Shown here: positions 4,923 through 11,944 of the stretch, one piece after another
How positions within the stretch are numbered: position 1 is the first letter of the stretch
Layout of the letters: the number at the start of each line of letters is the position of its first letter
Source: Caulobacteraceae bacterium
Lineage (GTDB): Bacteria > Pseudomonadota > Alphaproteobacteria > Caulobacterales > Caulobacteraceae
Length of the DNA stretch: 11,944 nucleotides
NCBI GenBank assembly: GCA_947479185.1
Contig: CANJYY010000049.1
Span: 1 to 11,944, forward strand
Reading direction: 5' to 3'
Notes under the pieces: generated by a model
Told to the model about the DNA's origin: nothing
Seen by the model: only the letters and a program-made list of their open reading frames with translations
The model's database searches: none
Made by a program: the position numbers and the translations under genes

Positions 4923-6470
4923 TCAGACGCTCTGTTTGCCGCCGCCCTTGACGAACATCATCCCGGCCAGGCCGAGCGCCAGCAGGCCCGCGATCGGGAT
5001 AAAGCCGCCCGTCTGGCTGTGGGTCAGGGCGGTGAACAGCCCGACCAGCAGCGAGCCGATCCACACCGTCAGGCTGCCCGACAGGGCGTACATGCCGAAG
5101 AAGGCCGGCAGCTTCTCGGGCGGCACCAGCCGCGTCAGCAGGGTGCGGCTGGACGCGTATTGCGCGGTGACGAACACCGCCACGCCGAAGCCGATGCCCA
5201 GATAGATGATCTCCGGCAGGGTGGTGAACATCGGCCCCTTCCACAGCGGCGCATGAGCCGAGGCGTCATAGGGCCAGAAATAGAGGATCCGGTCGCGACG
5301 CATGCCCAGCCAGGCCACGAGACAGACCAGCGAGCCGGCGATCTCCATGCGCACCGCGTTGCGCGGGCCGAACAGGGTGTCGAACATCGCACCGGCGAGG
5401 CCGCCGATGACCGCGAACACGCTGAGCAGGATGCCGTAGGCCAGCATCTCGAGGATCTGCCACTGCATCACCCCGGCGGTGTAGATGCCCGAGAAGATCA
5501 GCAGGGCGGTCATGCCGTCGTTGAACAGCATCCGCGCGCCCAGATAGATCACCGCGTCGCGCTCGGTGACCAGCACGCCGAGCACTTCACGCAGCTTCGC
5601 GGGGCCCTTTGCGGCCGCGGTGATCAGCGACCAGGCCACGCCGCCGATGTGCGCGGCGGATTGTTTCAGGGCGTCGACAAAGCTCGTGCCGGTGTTCTTC
5701 GCGTCCTTCGAGAACAGGAACAGCGGGATCGACAGCAGCACCATCAGGACAGCCGCGATCGGGGCGACGATCCGCTCGGTCTGCGACTGGCTCGGATCGA
5801 GGCCGAACAGCGGATGCGCCGGCACCAGCGGCCAGCCGACGACGGCCGGACTGCCCGGCAGGGCGAAGGCCAGCAGGCAGAAGGTCAGGGTGATGACCGA
5901 GAAGAAGTTGCCCGCCGACAGCGCCAGCCCCGAGGCCTGCGGCGCGTGGCGCGACCCGGCGGCGTTGATCAGCATCGAATTGTGGATGACCTCGCAGTAG
6001 GAAAACAGGATGCCGATGATCCCGAACAGCCACAGGCCGGCCATCACGGGCAGGCCGGCGCCGCCGGGCTTGGCGAACCACAGGGCGAAGATCAGCGGGG
6101 CCATGGCCGCGACCAGGACCAGCATCAGCCGCTTGCGCGAGCCGTAGCGGTCGATCGCCGCGCCGAGGATCGGCGCCGTCAGGGCGATGAAGATGCTGTT
6201 CAGGGTGCTGACCGTGGCGATCATCGCCTGGCCCTTGACCGGGTCGCCGACCACCTTGCCGGTGAAGTAGGGGGCGAAGATGTAGATGGTGATCAGGATG
6301 ACATAGGGGTCACGGCCGCCCTGGAAAATCGACCAGCTCCAGCCGCTGAGGGACAGCCGCCCGGCCGCCGGCGGAGCCGAAGCGGGCCCGCTCGCGGGCT
6401 CGATCCCGTCAGGAAGCACCTCGCCCAGAACGGTCAGATCATGGTCAGCGTGACCCGCGGGATGACTCAT
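4923..6470 (-). CDS. MFS transporter, UMF1 (Atg22-like) family
   Basis: This 515-residue inner-membrane protein has about 12 hydrophobic segments from residue ~55 to the end, after a Pro/Ala-rich cytoplasmic N-terminus of about 50 residues. Residues 103-114 (GAAIDRYGSRKR) match MFS motif A between segments 2 and 3. FNDGMTALLIFSGIY (316-330) and LVPPEKLPAFFGMYALSG (448-465) resemble UMF1-family signatures. Substrate is unknown; family members include Atg22, linked to amino-acid efflux from yeast vacuoles, but that does not fix a bacterial substrate. AGGA is the nearest ribosome-site-like sequence, rather far from the ATG at 6470. The stop is 38 bp before pabB on the same strand, so co-transcription with pabBC is plausible. 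A perfect 14-bp palindrome lies 66 bp upstream of the start. Confidence 0.87.
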   Translation of the reverse strand: MSHPAGHADHDLTVLGEVLPDGIEPASGPASAPPAAGRLSLSGWSWSIFQGGRDPYVILITIYIFAPYFTGKVVGDPVKGQAMIATVSTLNSIFIALTAPILGAAIDRYGSRKRLMLVLVAAMAPLIFALWFAKPGGAGLPVMAGLWLFGIIGILFSYCEVIHNSMLINAAGSRHAPQASGLALSAGNFFSVITLTFCLLAFALPGSPAVVGWPLVPAHPLFGLDPSQSQTERIVAPIAAVLMVLLSIPLFLFSKDAKNTGTSFVDALKQSAAHIGGVAWSLITAAAKGPAKLREVLGVLVTERDAVIYLGARMLFNDGMTALLIFSGIYTAGVMQWQILEMLAYGILLSVFAVIGGLAGAMFDTLFGPRNAVRMEIAGSLVCLVAWLGMRRDRILYFWPYDASAHAPLWKGPMFTTLPEIIYLGIGFGVAVFVTAQYASSRTLLTRLVPPEKLPAFFGMYALSGSLTVWIGSLLVGLFTALTHSQTGGFIPIAGLLALGLAGMMFVKGGGKQSV

Positions 6471-6535
6471 ACGGCGTTCGTCCTACCCTGATGACAGAGG
6501 CCGTCGTGTCGCGACCTTGTCGCAACGGTGGACTT

Positions 6536-6549
6536 CAAACGATCGTTTG
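6536..6549. promoter_or_regulatory. Perfect 14-bp palindrome upstream of the MFS gene, candidate operator
   Basis: CAAACGATCGTTTG reads identically on both strands and lies in the 122-bp gap between the MFS start (6470) and the phosphatase stop (6593). Size and position suit a dimeric repressor of TetR or similar type. A second, shorter inverted repeat (GCGAC-CTT-GTCGC, 6511-6523) lies between it and the MFS start. No T tract follows, so a terminator for the phosphatase gene is less likely. No clear -35/-10 pair was found. Confidence 0.4.
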
Positions 6550-6592
6550 TCACGGCCCCTCGCCGGGCCGGCCCGCGGAATCCTCCGGAGCC

Positions 6593-7366
6593 CTAGTCCA
6601 GGATGCGATGGGCGATGGCCGCGCGGCGGGCCGCGTCGACGCCCAGGACGTCCTCGAGATAGGCGTCCAGCGTGCCGTGCTGCGCATGGATCGCGGCGAA
6701 GGCGGTTTCCAGATAGTGCGCCTCGACGCCGAGCGCTGTGGTCGCCGCCTCAAGCGTGGGCCGGCGGCCGGTCAGTTCCTCGACCACGGCGGCGAACTGC
6801 GGCGCGCGGCGTTCGAACCGTTCGGCGTCGTTGGTCAGCAGGAAGTCATTGAGGATGTCGTCCTCGTGCACCCCGGCGAGGTGGTGGGTCAGGGCGGCCA
6901 GGATGCCCGTGCGGTCCTTGCCCGCCGCGCAGTGGATCAGCACCGCGCCGTCGGTCTCCGACAGGGCATGGAAGTAGCGGCTGTAGAGGTCGACGTGCCG
7001 GTCGACGTAGGGCGCGTCACGATAGTAGCCGACCATGTAGTCGGTGAAGGCCTGGGCGGTCAGATCCGAGGTCTTGATGAACACGTGCCAGGGATCCTCC
7101 TCCTCGTGGCCCATGTCGTTCTGGATCACCAGGCCGTCGAAGCCTTCCCAGCGCCGGCTGGGGCTGCGCTCGCGCTCGTTGGGCCGGCGCAGGTCGACGA
7201 TGACCGACAGGCCCAGCGCCCGCATGGCCTCCAGGTCGGCCTCGGTGGCCTCGGACTGATGGGCGGCGCGGAACAGGACGCCGCGCTTCAGGCGGCGGTC
7301 CCCGACGGCGTAGTCGCCGAAGTCACGGAAATTCTCGATGGCGTCGAAAGCGATCTTGCGGGTCAT
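6593..7366 (-). CDS. Protein tyrosine phosphatase (Y_phosphatase3 family)
   Basis: The 257-residue cytoplasmic protein carries the phosphatase P-loop HCAAGKDRTG (145-154): Cys146 as nucleophile and Arg152 as phosphate binder (CX5R). The N-terminal NFRDFGDYAV (12-21) and RGVLFRAAH (28-36) are characteristic of the Y_phosphatase3 group, as is VIVDLRRPNERE (55-66). Members act on phosphotyrosine and some on phosphoinositides; the substrate here is unknown. No signal peptide or membrane segment is seen. AGGACA lies about 6 nt before the ATG at 7366. It is transcribed away from the ABC/peptidase pair across a 146-bp gap and precedes the MFS gene on the same strand with a 122-bp spacing, so it may have its own transcript. 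Confidence 0.9.
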   Translation of the reverse strand: MTRKIAFDAIENFRDFGDYAVGDRRLKRGVLFRAAHQSEATEADLEAMRALGLSVIVDLRRPNERERSPSRRWEGFDGLVIQNDMGHEEEDPWHVFIKTSDLTAQAFTDYMVGYYRDAPYVDRHVDLYSRYFHALSETDGAVLIHCAAGKDRTGILAALTHHLAGVHEDDILNDFLLTNDAERFERRAPQFAAVVEELTGRRPTLEAATTALGVEAHYLETAFAAIHAQHGTLDAYLEDVLGVDAARRAAIAHRILD

Positions 7367-7512
7367 GCGGATGTCCTAGCGAAGCTCGATGACGATGGCG
7401 AGACGTTGCGCGCCTTACCGTTGTTTCACTTGCCCGCCGCGCGCCACGCCGCCATGACTTTCGACGGGGCGTGCAAGGCGCAAGTTTCATTCACCGGGGG
7501 GTGGGTCTCAAC
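7367..7512. other. Divergent intergenic region (phosphatase / ABC system)
   Basis: These 146 bp separate the minus-strand phosphatase start from the plus-strand ATPase start and must carry at least one promoter in each direction. I see no clear -35/-10 pair, strong palindrome or hairpin. A G-rich stretch (GGGGGGTGGG, about 7495-7504) just before the ATPase start serves as its ribosome site. The frame of the ATPase stays open to an ATG at 7471. Confidence 0.5.
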
Positions 7513-8391
7513 ATGCTGATTATCGAGAACCTGACGCACGTCTATCCGAACGGGACAGTCGCGCTCGACGAGGTCAACCTGACGGTCGAGAAGGGCATGT
7601 TCGGCCTGCTGGGCCCGAACGGCGCCGGCAAGTCGACGCTGATGCGCACGGTCGCGACGCTGCAGGCGCCGACCTCCGGCCACGTTCGTTTCGGATCGAT
7701 CGACGTGCTCAAGGATCCCGAGCAGCTGCGTCGCACGCTGGGCTATCTGCCGCAGGACTTCGGCGTCTATCCGCGGGTCAGCGCCTGGGACATGCTCGAC
7801 CACATGGCCGTGCTCAAGGGCATCTCCAACGCGAAGGATCGCAAGGAAACGGTCGAGACCCTGCTCAACCAGACCAATCTCTGGAGCGTGCGCAAGAAGG
7901 CCATCGCCGGCTTCTCCGGCGGCATGCGCCAGCGCTTCGGCATCGCCCAGGCCCTGATCGGCGACCCCTCGCTGATCATCGTCGACGAACCCACCGCCGG
8001 CCTCGACCCCGAAGAGCGCAACCGTTTCCTCAACCTGCTGGCCGAGATCGGCGAGAACGTGGTGGTCATCCTCTCGACCCACATCGTCGAGGACGTGTCC
8101 GACCTCTGCCCGGCCATGGCGATCATCTGCGACGGCCGCATCGTCGGCCAGGGCGCGCCCAGCGACCTCGTCACCGGCCTCAAGGGCCGCATCTGGAAGA
8201 AGGTCATCGACAAGGCCGAGCTGAAGGATCACCAGGCCCGCTACCGCGTGATCTCGACCCGCCTGTTCGCCGGCCGCACGGTCATCCACATCCTGTCCGA
8301 CGACAACCCGGGCGATGGCTTCGCGCCGGTGCAGGGGGATCTGGAGGACGTCTACTTCTCCACCCTCTCCACGCACCGCAAGGCCGCCTGA
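7513..8391 (+). CDS. ABC transporter ATP-binding protein (ABC-2 type partner)
   Basis: This 292-residue ATPase is complete: Walker A GPNGAGKST (34-42), Q-loop Gln81 in YLPQDFG, signature FSGGMRQR (134-141), Walker B LIIVDEP (154-160) with catalytic Glu159, D-loop AGLD (162-165) and switch His190 in STH. The C-terminal ~70 residues after the nucleotide domain end in DLEDVYFSTLS, usual for ABC-2 ATPases. The start at 7513 is preferred over an in-frame ATG 14 codons earlier because MLIIENLTHVYPNG is the standard N-terminus and a G-rich ribosome site precedes it. Only 14 bp separate its stop from the next gene, a permease-peptidase fusion, so the two surely form one operon and complex. It would work at the inner membrane, probably as a homodimer serving the two permease halves of its partner. 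Confidence 0.95.
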   Translation: MLIIENLTHVYPNGTVALDEVNLTVEKGMFGLLGPNGAGKSTLMRTVATLQAPTSGHVRFGSIDVLKDPEQLRRTLGYLPQDFGVYPRVSAWDMLDHMAVLKGISNAKDRKETVETLLNQTNLWSVRKKAIAGFSGGMRQRFGIAQALIGDPSLIIVDEPTAGLDPEERNRFLNLLAEIGENVVVILSTHIVEDVSDLCPAMAIICDGRIVGQGAPSDLVTGLKGRIWKKVIDKAELKDHQARYRVISTRLFAGRTVIHILSDDNPGDGFAPVQGDLEDVYFSTLSTHRKAA

Positions 8392-8405
8392 GCGAGGGCC
8401 CGGCC

Positions 8406-11400
8406 ATGTTCAGCAAGATCGCGGGCTTCGAATTCCGCTACCAGCTGCGCCAGCCCGTCTTCTGGGTCGTGGTCCTGCTGTTTGCTTTCATGGCTTTCGC
8501 CACGATCGCCGCCTCGAACTTCATCAACATCGGCTTCGGGGCGAACGTCCACAAGAACGCGCCCTACGCGATCGCCATCACCCATTTCCTGTTCGGCGTT
8601 CTGTACATGTTCGTAACCACGGCGTTCGTCGCCAACGTTATCGTCCGGGACGACGACACGGGCTTTGGAACGATCATCCGGACGACCCGGATCAACAAGT
8701 TCGACTACCTGTTCGGGCGCTTCACCGGCGCCTACGCCGCTGCCGTCGTCAGCTTCCTGGCGGTGCCGGTCGGCATGATCGCGGGCTCCCTGATGCCCTG
8801 GGTGGACAAGGAGACGCTCGGCCCGCTGAACCTCGCCGACTACGTCTATCCCTTCGTCTTCATCGGCATGCCCGCCCTGCTCGTCACGTCCGCGCTGTTC
8901 TTCGCCCTGGCCACGGCCACCCGATCGATCATGTGGACCTACGTCGGGGTGGTCGGATTCCTGGTGCTCTATTTCGCCCGCGGAATGCTGTTGAGCGCGC
9001 CGGAGTATCGGCCCATCGCGGCGCTGGTGGATCCCTTCGGGGGGACGGCCTACGGCCTGGCGGCCCGTTACTGGACTGTTTCCGAAATGAACAGCCAGAA
9101 CCCGCCCATCGAAGGCCTTGTTCTCTGGAACAAACTGATCTGGCTGGGCGTGTCGGCGGCGTTTCTGACCCTCGCCTACGCCATTTTCCGCTTCACGACG
9201 GCGCCGCTTCGCGGTCGCCGCCTGAGGGCCGCGAAGGTCGCCGCCCACGCGCCTCCCCCGGAGCCGGAGACCGTAGCCGGACCCCTGCCCAAGCCTGTTT
9301 TCAACGGCTCGACCGCACGTGCCCAGCTCTGGGCGCGCACGCGGCTGGACATGGGTCAGGTGTTCCTCAGCCCGGCCTATTTCGTGCTGCTGATCAGCGG
9401 CGCGGCCTTCGCCGTCTTCGCCCTGTGGACGGTGACGGACGTGGGTCGGTACGACGGCGCCATCTATCCCGTGACGCGCGTCATGCTCGATCGGCTGACA
9501 TCGAGCTACACGATCATCCCGCTTATCATCGCCATCTACTATGCGGGCGAACTGGTCTGGCGCGAGCGCGAACGGAAGATCAACGAGATCATTGACGCCT
9601 CGGCGGTTCCGGGCTGGGCCTTCGCGCTGCCGAAGGTGCTCGCGATCTCGCTGGTGCTGATTTCCACCCTGCTGATCGGCGTCGGGATCGCGCTCGTGAT
9701 CCAGATGTCGAAGGGCTATTTCGACTTCGAACTGACGAAATACCTGTTCTGGCTCGTGCTGCCGCAGGCCGCCGACTTCATCCTCGTCGCGGTGCTGGCG
9801 ATCTTCATCCAGACCTTCAGCCCGAACAAGTTCGTTGGCTGGGCCATCATGGTCGTCTTCCTGATCGCCCAGGGCACGGCGGCCAGTTTTGGGTGGGACC
9901 AGAACCTCTACATCTACGGCGGGACTCCGCTGACTCCGCTGTCCGATCTCAACGGTCAGGGCCATTTCTGGATCGGAGCAGCCTGGTTCCGTCTCTACTG
10001 GGCGCTGTTTGCGGTCGTCCTTCTGGCTCTGACTCATGCCGTCTGGCAGCGCGGCATTGACGCCCGGCTCCTGCCCCGGCTCCGGGCGCTGCCCGGACGG
10101 CTGGGCGGAGCGCCGGGCCGGATCATGGCCGTCTCGCTGGTCGCCTTCGCGATCACCGGCGGCTGGATCTACCTCAACACCAATGTCTGGAACGAGCACC
10201 GGACCCTGCGCGGCGATCAGGCCTGGCTCGGCGACTACGAAAAGGCCCTCTACAAGTACCTCGACACGCCACGGCCGAAGATCGTGTCGATGAAACTCGC
10301 TGTCGATCTGTACCCGGACAGCCCGCGCGCCGTGACACATGGCGAGTATGTCGTCGAGAACCGGACGGGTGAGGTGCTCAAGGAAATCCACCTTGCCTTC
10401 GACCGGGATCTGAAAGTGTCGGGCCTGACCGTCGAAGGCGGTCGGCCGGCGGCCCAGCAACCGGAGGCGCGGTTCAACTACCGCATCTTCGCGCTCGATG
10501 ACCCCATGCTGCCGGGTGATCGTCGCGTGATCGCCTTCACAACGGAGCGGTCCCAGCGCGGCTTCCGCAACAGCGGCGATGAAACCCGCATCGTTCCCAA
10601 CGGGACGTTCATCAACAACACCGACGTCGCCCCGCTGCTGGGGTTCGAACGCAGCGGCGTGCTTCAGGATCGGGCCCGTCGTCGCGAGCTCGGTCTACCG
10701 GATCGCGAACCGATGCCCCACCTGGGCGACGTTCCGTCCCGGCAGTCCAACTACCTTCGGCACGATGCGGATTTCGTGCTGTCCGACATCGCCATCACGA
10801 CACGCGCCGATCAGACTCCGATCGCGCCCGGCCAGAAGGTTTCCGACGTCATTGAGGGTGATCGCCGGACGGTGCGCTTTGTGACCGAGGCTCCCGTTCT
10901 TCCGTTTTTCTCGATCCAGTCCGCGCGCTATGCGGTCGCGAGCAAGACCTACAAGGGCGTCAATCTGGACGTCTTCTACGACCCGCATCACCCCTGGAAC
11001 GTCGGTCGTATGCAGCGGGGCGCCGAGGCGGCGCTGGACTACTACCAGGCCAATTTCAGCCCCTACCAGTTCAAGCAGCTGCGCTTTGTCGAATTTCCAG
11101 CCTATGCCGATTTCGCTCAGGCCTTCGCCGGCACCATGCCCTGGTCGGAAGGGCTGGGCTTCATCGCCCGGTTGGATGACCCCTCGAAGATCGACCTGAT
11201 CACCTACGTCGGGGCCCACGAGATCGGGCACCAATGGTGGGCCCACCAGATCATCGGCGCCGACCAGCAGGGGCGGACGCTGCTGTCGGAAACCATGGCG
11301 CAGTATTCGGCGCTGATGGTGATGAGGCACATGTACGGCGAGGACCAGATCCGGCGGTTCCTCAAGCTCGAGCTGGATGGCTACCTTCGCTCGCGTGGCG

Positions 11401-11944
11401 GAGAGCTGCGGGACGAACAACCCATCTACCGGGTCGAGGACCAGGACTACATCCACTACCGCAAGGGCTCGCTGGTGATGTACCGGCTGCAGCGGGAGAT
11501 CGGCGAGGAGGCCGTCAACCGCGCCCTGCGGTCGCTGCTGGCGAAGTTCGCCTTCAAGGGTGCGCCCTATCCGACCTCGCTGGATCTGGTCGCCGCGCTG
11601 CGCGCCGAGGCGCCGGCCGACAAGCAGGGCCTGATCACCGACCTGTTCGAGAAGATCACCCTTTACGATCTGAAGACGAAGGCGATGACGGTGACGAAGC
11701 GCAAGGACGGCCGGTACGACGTCGTCCTGACGGTCGAGGCGAAGAAGCTCTACGCCGACGGCAAGGGCCGGGAGACCGCCGCGGCGATGGACGAGATGCT
11801 GGACGTGGGGCTGTTCATGGCCATGCCGGGCGACAAGGGCTTCGACTCCGGCAAGGTCGTCACCTTCGTGCGGCGGCCGATCCACACCGGGACCCAGACC
11901 CTGACCTTCACGGTCGACAAGGCGCCGAAGTACGGCGGCGTGGA
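8406..11944 (+). CDS. ABC-2 permease fused to M1-type metallopeptidase (3' end outside window)
   Basis: The frame is open without a stop from the ATG at 8406 to the right edge: 1179 residues visible. Residues ~17-263 form one permease half with about six hydrophobic segments, a Pro-rich linker follows (~265-300), then a second half (~305-547) with about six more, and one further segment (~574-591). With a basic, probably cytoplasmic N-terminus, 13 segments place the rest in the periplasm. Residues ~615-1179 are an M1-type peptidase: AGTMPWSEGLGFIA (908-921) at the place of the GxMEN motif, HEIGHQWW (938-945) with His938, Glu939 and His942, Glu962 as probable third zinc ligand, and Tyr1018 in YRKG as likely catalytic tyrosine. 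GxMEN is degenerate, so classical aminopeptidase activity is uncertain. Fusions of this type are known as a gene family but I know of no defined role. GAGGG lies just before the ATG. Co-transcribed with the ATPase. Confidence 0.92.
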   Translation, partial: MFSKIAGFEFRYQLRQPVFWVVVLLFAFMAFATIAASNFINIGFGANVHKNAPYAIAITHFLFGVLYMFVTTAFVANVIVRDDDTGFGTIIRTTRINKFDYLFGRFTGAYAAAVVSFLAVPVGMIAGSLMPWVDKETLGPLNLADYVYPFVFIGMPALLVTSALFFALATATRSIMWTYVGVVGFLVLYFARGMLLSAPEYRPIAALVDPFGGTAYGLAARYWTVSEMNSQNPPIEGLVLWNKLIWLGVSAAFLTLAYAIFRFTTAPLRGRRLRAAKVAAHAPPPEPETVAGPLPKPVFNGSTARAQLWARTRLDMGQVFLSPAYFVLLISGAAFAVFALWTVTDVGRYDGAIYPVTRVMLDRLTSSYTIIPLIIAIYYAGELVWRERERKINEIIDASAVPGWAFALPKVLAISLVLISTLLIGVGIALVIQMSKGYFDFELTKYLFWLVLPQAADFILVAVLAIFIQTFSPNKFVGWAIMVVFLIAQGTAASFGWDQNLYIYGGTPLTPLSDLNGQGHFWIGAAWFRLYWALFAVVLLALTHAVWQRGIDARLLPRLRALPGRLGGAPGRIMAVSLVAFAITGGWIYLNTNVWNEHRTLRGDQAWLGDYEKALYKYLDTPRPKIVSMKLAVDLYPDSPRAVTHGEYVVENRTGEVLKEIHLAFDRDLKVSGLTVEGGRPAAQQPEARFNYRIFALDDPMLPGDRRVIAFTTERSQRGFRNSGDETRIVPNGTFINNTDVAPLLGFERSGVLQDRARRRELGLPDREPMPHLGDVPSRQSNYLRHDADFVLSDIAITTRADQTPIAPGQKVSDVIEGDRRTVRFVTEAPVLPFFSIQSARYAVASKTYKGVNLDVFYDPHHPWNVGRMQRGAEAALDYYQANFSPYQFKQLRFVEFPAYADFAQAFAGTMPWSEGLGFIARLDDPSKIDLITYVGAHEIGHQWWAHQIIGADQQGRTLLSETMAQYSALMVMRHMYGEDQIRRFLKLELDGYLRSRGGELRDEQPIYRVEDQDYIHYRKGSLVMYRLQREIGEEAVNRALRSLLAKFAFKGAPYPTSLDLVAALRAEAPADKQGLITDLFEKITLYDLKTKAMTVTKRKDGRYDVVLTVEAKKLYADGKGRETAAAMDEMLDVGLFMAMPGDKGFDSGKVVTFVRRPIHTGTQTLTFTVDKAPKYGGV

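Noticed and set aside
3223..5205. 660-residue open frame on the plus strand opposite pabB
   Set aside because: It is antisense to a gene with clear PabB motifs, is rich in Arg/Gly/Pro, and matches the third-position GC effect that opens shadow frames in GC-rich DNA.
5019..6491. 490-residue plus-strand open frame opposite the MFS gene
   Set aside because: It is Gln/His/Arg/Gly-rich without membrane segments or motifs, while the minus strand encodes a clear 12-segment transporter.
8315..9595. 426-residue plus-strand open frame overlapping the start of the permease-peptidase gene
   Set aside because: It is an Arg/Pro/His-rich out-of-frame reading; the frame from 8406 gives hydrophobic permease segments and continues to the peptidase motifs.
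8352..10460. 702-residue minus-strand open frame opposite the permease region
   Set aside because: It is very rich in Asp, Glu, Arg, Gln and His with no recognisable domain, and it is antisense to a frame with continuous transmembrane segments and peptidase motifs.
10695..11885. 396-residue minus-strand open frame opposite the peptidase domain
   Set aside because: It is a shadow of the M1 domain with no motifs of its own.

Overview
The window looks like chromosomal DNA of a GC-rich alphaproteobacterium. Flp/Tad pilus genes, CtrA-like TTAACCAT half-sites and strongly GC-ending codons suggest Caulobacterales (Caulobacter/Brevundimonas type). This placement is an inference from gene content; no rRNA or marker gene is present to confirm it.

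Left part (1-2786): a satellite Flp/Tad pilus locus. Three type IVb (Flp) pilin genes lie in tandem on the minus strand, the first cut by the left edge, in units of about 421 bp that each carry pilin, terminator hairpin and upstream region. Facing away from them across a roughly 294-bp AT-richer regulatory region are three plus-strand genes: a secreted stand-alone pilus-assembly N-terminal domain protein (CpaC N-terminal type, without secretin) and two TadE-like minor pseudopilins joined by an ATGA overlap. No Tad ATPase, secretin, TadB/C platform or prepilin peptidase is in view, so the assembly machine must be encoded elsewhere.

Middle (2783-7366): four minus-strand genes. In transcription order they are a Y_phosphatase3-type protein tyrosine phosphatase, a UMF1-family MFS transporter, pabB (aminodeoxychorismate synthase component I) and pabC (aminodeoxychorismate lyase). 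pabB and pabC overlap by ATGA and make p-aminobenzoate for folate; the MFS gene ends 38 bp before pabB and may share its transcript. pabC and the second TadE-like gene converge and share one CTAG tetranucleotide as both stop codons.

Right part (7513-11944): a plus-strand two-gene ABC system. The first gene is a complete ATP-binding subunit. Fourteen bases later begins a giant protein (at least 1179 residues, open at the right edge) that joins two ABC-2-like permease halves, an extra membrane anchor and a C-terminal M1-type metallopeptidase domain with HEIGH, a downstream Glu and a Tyr-Arg-Lys-Gly motif. This permease-peptidase fusion, for which I know of no established function, is the best candidate in the window for a poorly described system: an ATP-driven complex with a tethered, probably periplasmic, peptidase.

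No tRNA, rRNA, insertion sequence, integrase or CRISPR array was seen. Many long open frames opposite the real genes are GC-driven shadows and are not annotated.
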